A DNA stretch of 64,000 nucleotides from Thalassobacillus devorans (GTDB taxonomy: Bacteria; Bacillota; Bacilli; Bacillales; Halobacillaceae), in assembly GCF_011761345.1 (NCBI RefSeq), contig NZ_JAASRY010000002.1, positions 620,001 to 684,000 of the forward strand, written 5' to 3'. This document shows, one piece after another, positions 44,502 through 52,032 of this stretch. Made by a program: the position numbers and the translations under genes. The notes beneath the pieces were generated by a model, which saw nothing but the letters and a program-made list of their open reading frames with translations, did not search any database and had not been told where the DNA came from. The first letter of the stretch is position 1. Each line of letters begins with the position of its first letter.

Positions 44502-45164
44502 ATGACCAGAAAACATTATGAGAAATTTGCGGAGTATCTCTTGCAAGGGAAGGAAGGTGAGGCTGTTAAATTAGTCGATAAGCTTCTTACAGAGCATCCA
44601 AGACTATATCTATTTGAAGATATTATTACCCCTGCCATGTATTATATTGGAGTATTATGGGAAAAAAACGAAATTTCTGTTGCAGATGAACATTTGGCTA
44701 CAGCTGGATGTGATTTTGTAATTTCCAGGCTAGATGCAGGGGTTTATGAAAATAATTTTAAATCTGAAAAGAGAAAAAAAATCATTCTTTTGGGTGCAGA
44801 AGAAGAACAACATTATTTAGGTTTGAAAATGGTTGCTGGTTTTTACAGAGAAAAGGGCTGGCGTGTACGCTATCTGGGGCCCAATCTTCCTTTAGATCAT
44901 GCATTGAGCCAAATCAAAGATTGGCAGCCGGATGTCATCGGCTTGTCTGCAGCTTTATCATACCGATTACCGGTAGTAAAACAAATGACGGAAGCCTTCA
45001 GTCAGCTGAGTTGGTCTCCTGGTATAATTATCGGTGGCAGAATAGCGAAGAAGTATGATTTATCTAACTTGGAAACCGGGCAAGTACGTGTAGTAAAGGG
45101 GCTGGCTGAGTTAGAGCAAGTGCATAATGTATGGAAAGCAGGCGTCGTGGATGAAACAAGTTGA
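44502..45164 (+). CDS. Cobalamin-binding domain protein with CarH-type WX9EH motif
   Basis: A 220-residue protein with a four-helix cap (about 1-85) and a Rossmann-like B12-binding domain (about 90-212). The cap carries W53-x9-E63-H64 (LWEKNEISVADEHLA), the hallmark of CarH/LitR adenosylcobalamin photoreceptors, and the B12 domain has EEQHYLGL (E102-x-H104-x-x-G107), the variant of DxHxxG that supplies the cobalt-ligating His. Later SAALSYRLPVVK and GIIIGGRIA are the expected S-x-L and GG motifs. There is no MerR DNA-binding domain. The His that follows the Trp in Thermus CarH is Glu here. ATG 44502 is after GTGAGGTGTGGGA; a GTG at 44496 is less likely. Confidence 0.88.
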   Translation: MTRKHYEKFAEYLLQGKEGEAVKLVDKLLTEHPRLYLFEDIITPAMYYIGVLWEKNEISVADEHLATAGCDFVISRLDAGVYENNFKSEKRKKIILLGAEEEQHYLGLKMVAGFYREKGWRVRYLGPNLPLDHALSQIKDWQPDVIGLSAALSYRLPVVKQMTEAFSQLSWSPGIIIGGRIAKKYDLSNLETGQVRVVKGLAELEQVHNVWKAGVVDETS

Positions 45165-45912
45165 TGAATTTTTTTCGGTTCCTTATCTTCTCATAACTAA
45201 ACAATTTGAAATTCTTCAGTATACGACTGAAGTCGAAGATATTTTCGTCATGCATCATAACTTTTTAAAAATGTGTGATGAAGAAAGTGTTCATAAAGTA
45301 CGCAAAGAAGTTGTGCCTGGTAAAAGTAAAAATAAGATAGAAATTAACCTGGTGCCTTCCTCTGCTAATCATGAACTTCTTCTCGTAGACATCTATGTGA
45401 ATTGGAAAAATGACCTTCATGCAGAAATAATGATTATTCCGAAAGATCAAGGAATGCTGGATGTGACAGCTTCTTTAGGTCAACTTCGCTCACGTCTTAA
45501 TACGACCAATTTTGAGTTGCTGGAGGAAAAAGAAAAGCTGCAAGAAGCCATGGCTGAAAATAACAGGCTTTCCGCCCCATTTATTGAGCTTTCTTCCACT
45601 ACAGCGCTGGTGCCTCTTTTTGGTGATATCAATGCAGAAAAAATATACGCTGTTGGTGATGAACTGTTAACGTCAGCCCAACAGTCAGATGTAGAAACCA
45701 TTCTATGTGATCTCACGGCCGTTGGAGAAATTGAACAGGATGGAGTCATTGCGTTTCAAGGGGTTGTTCAATCGTTAGCCTATATGGGAATGGAAATTGT
45801 TATGATAGGCGTAAAACCAGATCATGCTCAAAGAATAAATGACCTCCAATTAAAATTGGGTCTTAAATTTTTGCGTTCTCTTCAACAGGCAATACGTAAA
45901 TATTGCAATTAA
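45151..45912 (+). CDS. STAS-domain protein, RsbR-like anti-sigma antagonist
   Basis: A 253-residue protein: an N-terminal PAS-like alpha/beta region (about 1-110; PYLLITKQFEILQYTTEVED), a coiled-coil linker (LRSRLNTTNFELLEEKEKLQ), and a C-terminal STAS domain (about 145-250; PFIELSSTTALVPLFGDINA, ILCDLTAVGEIEQDGVIAF, MEIVMIGVKPDHAQRINDLQ). This is the layout of the RsbR co-antagonists of the sigma-B stressosome. Where RsbR carries phosphorylatable Thr residues, this protein shows EQD and MIG, so phosphorylation may be lost. ATG 45151 overlaps the B12-gene by 14 bases. It ends before a bidirectional terminator. Confidence 0.85.
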   Translation: MKQVDEFFSVPYLLITKQFEILQYTTEVEDIFVMHHNFLKMCDEESVHKVRKEVVPGKSKNKIEINLVPSSANHELLLVDIYVNWKNDLHAEIMIIPKDQGMLDVTASLGQLRSRLNTTNFELLEEKEKLQEAMAENNRLSAPFIELSSTTALVPLFGDINAEKIYAVGDELLTSAQQSDVETILCDLTAVGEIEQDGVIAFQGVVQSLAYMGMEIVMIGVKPDHAQRINDLQLKLGLKFLRSLQQAIRKYCN

Positions 45913-45951
45913 AAAACCGTGGTCTTCATCAATGGATGTACCACGGTTTTT
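45912..45951. terminator. Bidirectional terminator between STAS gene and HesB-like gene
   Basis: Eleven-base stem AAAAACCGTGG / CCACGGTTTTT, extended by TCTTCATC...GATGTA pairing, between convergent genes. Confidence 0.85.
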
Positions 45952-45971
45952 CTATCTTTAATATTTCTTAG

Positions 45972-46244
45972 CTAACAATCACTTGCCGGGATGCCAGCGA
46001 GCACTAAACCATGCGGACGTTTTTCCAGTCGCAAGGAATTGGTCATATCTTTAATGTGCGGATCGATTGCTACTTTTACCCCATTAATGATTTCCAGCGT
46101 ATCTTTTTCTTCTGCCCCATCCAGGGACAGACCCAATTGTGGGCCTCCTCAGCCAATACCTGCTAAAAACAGACGGATACCTTCCGCATCATTATCTTCT
46201 AAAATTTGAATGATATCTGTTTTTGCTTCATCTGTTATTTGCAT
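45972..46244 (-). CDS. HesB/IscA-like protein with in-frame TGA: candidate selenoprotein
   Basis: Read from ATG 46242-46244 (behind GAGGGGTGAGATA) to TAG 45972-45974, a 90-residue HesB-like iron-sulfur protein results if TGA 46149-46151 is decoded: GIRLFLAGIG-U-GGPQLGLSLD, then VKVAIDPHIKDM and the end AGIPASDC. The TGA replaces the conserved Cys of AGxGCGGP; NCBI recognises a HesB-related selenoprotein family with Sec at this place. A 7-bp hairpin CTGTCCC-TGGAT-GGGGCAG (46112-46130) lies 18 bases after TGA, with a G in the loop about 26 bases from it, within the bacterial SECIS range. The alternative is a nonsense mutation in a Cys-type gene. Sec machinery is not in this window. Confidence 0.7.
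46112..46130 (-). promoter_or_regulatory. SECIS-like hairpin downstream of the in-frame UGA
   Basis: In the transcript CUGUCCC pairs with GGGGCAG (one G-U pair) around loop UGGAU; 18 bases separate the UGA from the stem. A second short stem GGCCCA/UGGGUC lies directly after the UGA and may stack below or compete. Confidence 0.5.
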
Positions 46245-46412
46245 TATCTCACCCCTCTTTACAATCACATCATAGGTCAGAACTCCAACACTTTCAAATA
46301 ATTAGTAGTTTTCTTTTCTTCCTTTACAGCAATGAAAGTGTATCATTCGTTTTAATTATACCAAATAGGGTATAATGTGTATGTGAAAAAGATCCTGAAG
46401 GAGGTAATCAAA

Positions 46413-46796
46413 TTGTTCCATTACACAGTCGAAACGAACAAGACTATGGATGAAGCGGTACAAGCTTTAGAAGCTGAATTGAAAAATGACAAGTTCGGAG
46501 TATTATGGGATTTTGATGTGAAAGCCACCTTAAACAACAAAGGACTGGATTTTGACAAGCCGGTGAGGATTTTAGAGGTTTGTAATCCGGGGGAAGCAAA
46601 AAAAGTCCTGGAAAAGAATGAATTGGTAAGTTACTTTCTTCCGTGTAAAATTGTTGTCCATGAAAGTGACGGCATGACAAAAATAGGTATGCCGAAACCT
46701 ACAAAGTTAATTGAATTCGTAGAAGATCAGGAACTGAACCAAATTGCCGAAGATATCGAACAGCGTATGATCAACGCTATTAACGAGGCAAAATAG
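46413..46796 (+). CDS. DUF302 family protein
   Basis: A 127-residue cytoplasmic protein of the DUF302 fold: FHYTVETNKTMDEAVQALEA, FGVLWDFDVKATLNNKGLDF, RILEVCNPGEAKKVLEKNEL and YFLPCKIVVHESDGMTKIGM. Family function is unknown, though it often accompanies sulfur or metal genes. The start is TTG 46413 with AAGGAGGTAATCAAA upstream; the in-frame GTG at 46377 has no such site. Divergent from the HesB-like gene and just before the copper operon. Confidence 0.85.
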   Translation: MFHYTVETNKTMDEAVQALEAELKNDKFGVLWDFDVKATLNNKGLDFDKPVRILEVCNPGEAKKVLEKNELVSYFLPCKIVVHESDGMTKIGMPKPTKLIEFVEDQELNQIAEDIEQRMINAINEAK

Positions 46797-46888
46797 GTTT
46801 AAATTAAGAGCAGTGTAAAAGCTGCTCTTTTTTAATGCTCTCCTAAAGGCAGTTTTTTCAGGATATAAAAAATATAAATCGTTTCAGA

Positions 46889-46917
46889 TTGACAATAATA
46901 CTATACGGGGGTATAGT
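46889..46917 (+). promoter_or_regulatory. Promoter of csoR-copA-copZ with overlapping CsoR operator
   Basis: Perfect TTGACA (46889-46894), 17 bases, TATAGT (46912-46917). The palindrome ACTATACGGGGGTATAGT (46900-46917), a CsoR-type operator with its G-rich centre, fills the spacer and -10, so bound repressor would block polymerase. Confidence 0.8.
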
Positions 46918-46947
46918 TTAGTTAAGAATTCACTGGAGGTGAAGAGG

Positions 46948-47262
46948 TTGGAACAGCATTTACCCGAGAATAGTGGAAAGCAGCCGGTCAAACCGCGAAC
47001 AGAAGAGGAAAAACAAAAAGTTTTAAACCGGTTGAAACGAATTGAAGGGCAAGTAAGAGGAATTCAAAAAATGGTGGAAGATGATCGTTATTGTGTTGAT
47101 ATTCTTGTACAAATTTCAGCTATAGATAAAGCACTTAATCAAGTGGGATTTTCTTTGATGGAGCGCCATACGAAACACTGCGTCAGCCATGCGATAAAAG
47201 CTGGGAATGGTGATGAATCCATAGAAGAGTTGATGAAAGTAATGAAGCAATTTGCGAAATAG
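46948..47262 (+). CDS. csoR: Copper-sensing transcriptional repressor CsoR
   Basis: A 104-residue all-helical repressor released from DNA by Cu(I). The metal ligands of the CsoR fingerprint are all present: Cys49 (DRYCVDIL), His74 and Cys78 ([11 protein letters not shown]); the N-terminal arm [20 protein letters not shown] matches too. I choose TTG 46948 since CTGGAGGTGAAGAGG upstream is the ribosome binding site; GTG 46939 lies within it. Its operator overlaps the promoter and copA begins 11 bases downstream. Confidence 0.93.
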   Translation: MEQHLPENSGKQPVKPRTEEEKQKVLNRLKRIEGQVRGIQKMVEDDRYCVDILVQISAIDKALNQVGFSLMERHTKHCVSHAIKAGNGDESIEELMKVMKQFAK

Positions 47263-47273
47263 AAAGGAGAGGT

Positions 47274-49658
47274 ATGATGAGTGACAAAAAAAACCTTTCC
47301 GTCGATATTACGGGTATGACTTGTTCTGCCTGTTCTACGAGGATCGAGAAAGTATTGAACAAAATGGATGGTGTGGAAGCAAACGTCAATTTGACGATGG
47401 AGAATGCAAAAATCGCTTATGACCCGGAAAAAGTATCACCGGATGATGTTTCAGCACGTATCGAAAAGCTGGGTTACGGCGTAAAGACCGAAAAAGCCGA
47501 ATTCGATATCACTGGTATGACTTGTTCCGCTTGTTCTGCACGTATCGAGAAAGTGTTAAATAAAACCGAAGGAATACATCAAGCTACGGTTAATTTGACC
47601 AATGAAACAGCTACAGTAGAGTATAGCGGGGATATTAATGAAAATGATATTATCGCTCGTATTCAGAAACTAGGCTATGATGCTACATTACGGGCGGAAC
47701 GTGAGGAAAGGGCTTCTCAAAAGGAAGAGGAATTAAAGAAAAAACGCATGAAGCTTTATATCTCTGCTATTTTATCCTTGCCATTGCTGCTTACGATGTT
47801 TGATCATTTGCTTGGACTGCCGGTACCGCATCTCTTGATGAATCCATGGTTTCAGTTTGCGTTAGCTACACCAGTACAATTCATCATCGGCTGGCAGTTC
47901 TATGTGGGTGCTTATAAAAGCCTACGGAATAAGAGCGCCAATATGGATGTACTGGTTGCATTGGGAACGAGCGCCGCTTATTTTTATAGTCTGGCTGAAG
48001 CATTTCGTACACTTGGAAACCCAGGGATGGAGCCTCATTTATATTTTGAGACAAGTGCCATCCTCATTACGTTGATTCTGGTAGGGAAGTATTTTGAAGC
48101 AGTTGCCAAGGGGAGAACGACGGCGGCTATATCGAGTTTACTGAATTTGCAAGCGAAAGAAGCGACTGTTCTACGGAATGGGGAAGAAGTAAAAGTTCCG
48201 CTGGAAGAAGTTTCGGCGGGAGATGTTCTTATAGTAAAACCTGGCGAAAAAATTCCTGTGGATGGAGAAATCATCAAAGGTAATTCCTCTGTAGATGAAT
48301 CGATGATAACAGGAGAATCTATTCCGGTAGAAAAAGAGCCTGGGGATCAATTGATTGGGGCTACGATCAATAAAAATGGTCATATTCAGATGAAAGCAAC
48401 AAAGGTTGGGAAAGACACAGCCCTTGCAGGCATTATAAAAGTTGTCGAAGAAGCACAGGGTTCAAAAGCGCCAATTCAAAGAATGGCCGATGTCATTTCA
48501 GGCTATTTTGTACCAATTGTAGTAGCTATTTCTATCATTACCTTCATTGTCTGGATGACGATTGTTTCTCCAGGTGAATTCACATCTGCATTAGTTGCTG
48601 CTATCGCTGTTTTGGTTATCGCATGTCCATGTGCCCTTGGCCTGGCGACACCTACTTCCATTATGGTCGGTACTGGTAAAGGTGCGGAACAAGGCATCTT
48701 ATTCAAGGGTGGCGAGCACCTGGAAAATACCCACAAAATTGATACGGTAGTATTTGATAAAACGGGTACATTAACCAAAGGTACACCGGAAGTGACAAAC
48801 TACGAAGGTACATCGGAAATACTGCAATTAGTTGCCAGTGCAGAAAAAAGTTCCGAACACCCTTTAGCGGATGCGATTGTCACATACGCCGAACAAAAAG
48901 GTGTGGAGCTGATGGAACCTAGCAGCTTTGAAGCGGTACCAGGTCATGGTATTAAAGCTGTGTTAGGTGGGAAAGAAGTACAAATCGGCACAAGGAAGTT
49001 AATTCGTCAGTTGAATGTGGAATATGAATCATATGAAGTAACAATGGAAAAATGGGAAAATGAAGGGAAAACAGCTATGCTTATTGCAGTTGATCATAAG
49101 GTTGAAGGTATTATTGCTGTGGCTGACACGATTAAAGAATCTGCACCGGAAGCGTTGCGTCAATTAAAAGAAGCAGACATTGAATTAGTGATGCTGACAG
49201 GTGATAATGAAAGGACTGCTCAGGCAATTGCTAAACAGCTGGGAATCGATCGTGTCATTGCGGAAGTTGTTCCGGAAGAAAAAGCGGAACGGGTAAAAGA
49301 AATACAGCTGCAAGACAAAAAAGTAGCAATGGTCGGGGACGGAATCAACGATGCACCTGCCCTGGCTATTGCCGATGTAGGAATTGCGATAGGAACTGGA
49401 ACAGATGTGGCAATTGAAGCTGCTGACCTGACGATTTTGGGAGGCGAATTAACATTAATTCCAAAAGCCGTGCAATTAAGTCAAAAGACGATGAAAAATA
49501 TTCGACAGAATCTATTCTGGGCACTTGCTTATAATTCGGCCGGAATTCCCATTGCGGCAGCTGGTTTGCTGGCGCCATGGATAGCAGGCGCAGCTATGGC
49601 ATTCAGTTCTGTAAGTGTTGTGTCTAACTCTCTTCGATTGAAGCGAGTTAAATTATAA
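47274..49658 (+). CDS. copA: Copper-exporting P1B-type ATPase
   Basis: A 794-residue membrane ATPase that pumps Cu(I) out of the cytosol. Order: two N-terminal heavy-metal domains, each with GMTCSACS (about residues 13 and 80), TM helices, actuator domain with GESIPVEK, the ion-channel motif [10 protein letters not shown], the phosphorylation motif DKTGTLT, the nucleotide domain with [18 protein letters not shown] hinge, and C-terminal helices with [10 protein letters not shown]. Two HMA domains is the usual Bacillus number. GAAAGGAGAGG precedes the start (ATG 47274 or 47277). copZ follows after 31 bases. Confidence 0.96.
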   Translation: MMSDKKNLSVDITGMTCSACSTRIEKVLNKMDGVEANVNLTMENAKIAYDPEKVSPDDVSARIEKLGYGVKTEKAEFDITGMTCSACSARIEKVLNKTEGIHQATVNLTNETATVEYSGDINENDIIARIQKLGYDATLRAEREERASQKEEELKKKRMKLYISAILSLPLLLTMFDHLLGLPVPHLLMNPWFQFALATPVQFIIGWQFYVGAYKSLRNKSANMDVLVALGTSAAYFYSLAEAFRTLGNPGMEPHLYFETSAILITLILVGKYFEAVAKGRTTAAISSLLNLQAKEATVLRNGEEVKVPLEEVSAGDVLIVKPGEKIPVDGEIIKGNSSVDESMITGESIPVEKEPGDQLIGATINKNGHIQMKATKVGKDTALAGIIKVVEEAQGSKAPIQRMADVISGYFVPIVVAISIITFIVWMTIVSPGEFTSALVAAIAVLVIACPCALGLATPTSIMVGTGKGAEQGILFKGGEHLENTHKIDTVVFDKTGTLTKGTPEVTNYEGTSEILQLVASAEKSSEHPLADAIVTYAEQKGVELMEPSSFEAVPGHGIKAVLGGKEVQIGTRKLIRQLNVEYESYEVTMEKWENEGKTAMLIAVDHKVEGIIAVADTIKESAPEALRQLKEADIELVMLTGDNERTAQAIAKQLGIDRVIAEVVPEEKAERVKEIQLQDKKVAMVGDGINDAPALAIADVGIAIGTGTDVAIEAADLTILGGELTLIPKAVQLSQKTMKNIRQNLFWALAYNSAGIPIAAAGLLAPWIAGAAMAFSSVSVVSNSLRLKRVKL

Positions 49659-49689
49659 ATCACAGTTTAATGAGAAAGGATGTTCATGT

Positions 49690-49896
49690 ATGGAAATGAC
49701 TTTAGAAGTAAATGGAATGACTTGCGGGCATTGTGAAAAGGCGGTCAAAGGAGCCTTAGAAGAATTGGAAGGTGTCCACGGTGTTGAAGTTCATTTAGAT
49801 GCAGGGAAAGTAGATATCAAATATGACGAGGCTTTTGTAACGAAAGAAAAAATGAAAGACGCAATTGAAGACCAAGGTTATGATGTCGTCGGATAA
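49690..49896 (+). CDS. copZ: Copper chaperone CopZ
   Basis: A 68-residue HMA-domain chaperone that binds Cu(I) through the two cysteines of NGMTCGHCEKAV and hands it to the N-terminal domains of CopA. Length is normal for the family, and it is the last gene of csoR-copA-copZ before a strong terminator. AGAAAGGATGTTC precedes the ATG. Confidence 0.94.
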   Translation: MEMTLEVNGMTCGHCEKAVKGALEELEGVHGVEVHLDAGKVDIKYDEAFVTKEKMKDAIEDQGYDVVG

Positions 49897-49914
49897 AGGC
49901 AGTTAACAGATGAA

Positions 49915-49956
49915 AAGCTATCTTAAAAGGGATGCCCTTTCAAGATAGCTTTTTTT
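49915..49956 (+). terminator. Terminator of the copper operon
   Basis: Stem AAAGCTATCTT / AAGATAGCTTT with an inner GGGATGCCCT portion, followed by TTTTT. Confidence 0.85.
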
Positions 49957-49969
49957 ACACTTTAAGAAA

Positions 49970-50050
49970 GATTAACTTTGTTAAAGGATTAAAGTATAAG
50001 AAAAACTAGGCTTTCGCCATAAGGCCTTGGCGACAAGCCTAGTTTTTCTA
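49970..50050. repeat. Dispersed hairpin repeat, family A, copy 2
   Basis: Contains GGATTAAAGTATAAGAAAAA, shared with 14638-14716, and forms a strong hairpin: arms AGAAAAACTAGGCTT and AAGCCTAGTTTTTCT around TCGCCA-N8-TGGCGA. It lies between the copZ terminator and the end of the - strand CotF-like gene, which it could also serve as terminator. Confidence 0.8.
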
Positions 50051-50051
50051 A

Positions 50052-50378
50052 TCACTGATAAGGTAATTGGTTTTTATATCCGCTGAATTGCTGGTAGGAT
50101 TGCTGCAATTTTTGTTGATCAGCTTGCTCCATGGTGTACCAGCCTTTTTTGAACATGAGATTGAACATATCCCGCTGGCAGTCTTGTGTTTCTTTAAAAA
50201 TAGCAGCAAGGTCGTTATAAAGATTTTGGTTACTTGCTTCATTCATAGCGATGTTGTAGGCATCCGTCATGTATTTTTCAGTGGTTAATTGATCATTTAC
50301 GAAGTCACGCTCATTCATTTGTGGTGTTTTCGGTACGCTCGTTTCAGGGTTTTGAATCTTTTGGCTTTGTTGATTCAT
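50052..50378 (-). CDS. Spore coat protein, CotF family
   Basis: A 108-residue CotF-like protein: MNERDFVNDQLTTEKYMTDA, YNIAMNEASNQNLYNDLAAI, ETQDCQRDMFNLMFKKGWYT. This family (CotF and YhcQ/YusN relatives) forms ferritin-like helical bundles in the spore coat. ATG 50376-50378 follows AAGGAGGGTG; the earlier in-frame ATG is at 50387. A second relative follows upstream on the same strand with about 18 bases between, indicating co-transcription. Confidence 0.85.
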   Translation of the reverse strand: MNQQSQKIQNPETSVPKTPQMNERDFVNDQLTTEKYMTDAYNIAMNEASNQNLYNDLAAIFKETQDCQRDMFNLMFKKGWYTMEQADQQKLQQSYQQFSGYKNQLPYQ

Positions 50379-50395
50379 AATATACACCCTCCTTG

Positions 50396-50653
50396 TTAAT
50401 TGATTGGTTGTGATTGATTATTCAAGTGCTCTAGAATTTTGTTATAGTGTCTCTGATGCATTTGGCCAGCTTGCTCCAAAGCGGCTTGCAGCTCGGGATC
50501 TTGACATTGCTGGGCAAAGAAATGGGCCTTTTTGCAGGCATTCAAATTCCAGGAAAGCATGTCTGTAATATAAAGCTGGTCTTTTCCGCTTACCATATTA
50601 GGCGGCTGTGCCATCGGCTGGGCTTGTTGCATACCAGGCTGTTGTGGTTGCAT
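50396..50653 (-). CDS. CotF-related coat protein, small
   Basis: An 85-residue protein with a Gln/Pro/Met-rich N-terminus (PQQPGMQQAQPMAQPP) and a helical domain GKDQLYITDMLSWNLNACKK, AHFFAQQCQDPELQAALEQA, HQRHYNKILEHL. It looks like the helical pair of CotF-like proteins and is probably a small partner of the adjacent coat protein. AAGGAGGTCATC precedes the ATG. Confidence 0.75.
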   Translation of the reverse strand: MQPQQPGMQQAQPMAQPPNMVSGKDQLYITDMLSWNLNACKKAHFFAQQCQDPELQAALEQAGQMHQRHYNKILEHLNNQSQPIN

Positions 50654-50823
50654 ATGATGACCTCCTTAAGATTTATCAGGTTTATTTTGTCCTATTAGCC
50701 ATTTCCTATTAAGAAAGGGGCGAATTTCGATGTTTTTTAACATAATTTTATGTTTCGTCCGTTTCTTTGATTATTTTTGCTAAATAATACCCACATTCTA
50801 TTAAAAATGATAAAATGTAAATG

Positions 50824-50837
50824 TGATAGCGATTACA
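50824..50837 (+). promoter_or_regulatory. cre site (CcpA) upstream of the proline dehydrogenase gene
   Basis: TGATAGCGATTACA matches the cre consensus TGWAANCGNTNWCA at all but one defined position; about 52 bases before the ATG. It would give catabolite repression of this degradative gene. Confidence 0.55.
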
Positions 50838-50888
50838 TGTTGTGATTTTCACATAATTAGATAAAAGTTTGGTGTAGGGGGATGCATC

Positions 50889-51806
50889 ATGGAACAGTTG
50901 TTACGTAACTTCTTTCTGTTTTTATCCAAAAATAAATTCTTCACTAAGTTAGCTAAAAAATACGGATTGAGGTTTGGGGCAGGGCGTTTTGTAGCTGGGG
51001 AAACGATACCTGACGCCGTTCAGACAATCCGAAAGCTAAATGAAAACGGCATGTCGGTAACTATAGATCATTTAGGAGAATTCATTGACAGCGAAGCTGA
51101 AGCAAGACAAGCAGCAGATGAATGTATAGAAGCGATTAAGGCTATTTCAAAAAATAACCTTAATTCCCAATTATCTTTAAAGATGACGTCCATGGGGCTG
51201 GATATCTCTCATGATCTTGTAATGGATAACATGAGACGGATTTTACAGGCAGGTAAAGAGTATGGGGTATTTGTAACAATTGATATGGAGGATTTCGAGC
51301 GCTGTCAAAAGACTATAGATATCTTCAAGGAGCTCCGTGAAGAGTTTGACAATGTGGGTACGGTATTGCAGGCTTATTTGTACCGCACTGCAGAAGACAT
51401 AAAAGATCTTGATCAATACAACCCTAATTTACGCCTGGTCAAGGGAGCTTATAAAGAATCACCAAAGGTAGCCTTTCCTGAAAAGAAGGACGTAGATGAA
51501 AATTTCAAAGAAATTATAAAAATACACTTATTGAACGGAAATTATACGGCAGTGGCTACCCACGACGATGCTATGATTGACTACACCAAACAATTAGTGA
51601 AAGAGCATAACATTCCTAATGATCAATTCGAATTTCAGATGCTATATGGGATTCGGGTGGAGCGGCAGGAAGACTTAGTGAAGGAAGGCTATAATATGCG
51701 TGTGTATGTACCTTATGGTAACGACTGGTACGGTTATTTCATGCGCCGTCTGGCAGAACGTCCGGCTAACGTAGCATTTGTGTTGAAGGGTGTTCTGAAA
51801 AAATAA
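50889..51806 (+). CDS. Proline dehydrogenase
   Basis: A 305-residue monofunctional PRODH that oxidises proline to pyrroline-5-carboxylate with FAD. TIM-barrel motifs: VTIDHLGEFIDS, LKMTSMGLDIS, LQAYLYRTAEDI, RLVKGAYKESP, VATHDDAMIDY, QMLYGIRVE and the C-terminal YVPYGNDWYGYFMRRLAERP with the substrate-binding Arg pair. Position in front of the fad genes matches yusM of Bacillus. GGGGGATGCATC precedes the ATG. No pyrroline-carboxylate dehydrogenase gene is adjacent. Confidence 0.93.
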   Translation: MEQLLRNFFLFLSKNKFFTKLAKKYGLRFGAGRFVAGETIPDAVQTIRKLNENGMSVTIDHLGEFIDSEAEARQAADECIEAIKAISKNNLNSQLSLKMTSMGLDISHDLVMDNMRRILQAGKEYGVFVTIDMEDFERCQKTIDIFKELREEFDNVGTVLQAYLYRTAEDIKDLDQYNPNLRLVKGAYKESPKVAFPEKKDVDENFKEIIKIHLLNGNYTAVATHDDAMIDYTKQLVKEHNIPNDQFEFQMLYGIRVERQEDLVKEGYNMRVYVPYGNDWYGYFMRRLAERPANVAFVLKGVLKK

Positions 51807-51917
51807 AAATGTCACAGGCAGGAGGAGGAAACGGGGTTTCTTCCTCTTTATTTATGGCACCAGTGATTCGGTTGTACCACTATAAAAGAAAAATTTTCCT
51901 AAGTTATACAAAAACGA

Positions 51918-51946
51918 TTGCGAAATATCTGAAAATATTTTATAGT
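51918..51946 (+). promoter_or_regulatory. Promoter of fadN-fadA-fadE
   Basis: TTGCGA (51918-51923), 17 bases, TATAGT (51941-51946), about 85 bases before the fadN ATG and upstream of the FadR box. Confidence 0.6.
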
Positions 51947-51993
51947 AAGAATAGATGTTGATAGGTGACTATCTTATTTTTTTAGCTTCAAAA

Positions 51994-52011
51994 TGAATGA
52001 GTATTCATTCA
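51994..52011 (+). promoter_or_regulatory. FadR operator
   Basis: TGAATGAGTATTCATTCA is a near-perfect match to the Bacillus FadR box TGAATGAMTANTCATTCA (one degenerate position deviates). Located downstream of the promoter and 22 bases before the fadN ATG, a roadblock position. FadR releases DNA when long-chain acyl-CoA is present. Confidence 0.88.
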
Positions 52012-52032
52012 AAAGGGATAGGGGGAAAAGAA

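Noticed and set aside
45991-46209. 72-residue + strand frame opposite the HesB-like gene
   Set aside because: Antisense shadow; the - strand reading has clear HesB motifs, a ribosome binding site and a SECIS-like hairpin.
51997-52032. Longer start for FadN at ATG 51997
   Set aside because: That ATG lies inside the FadR operator and lacks a ribosome binding site; homologues start at 52033.
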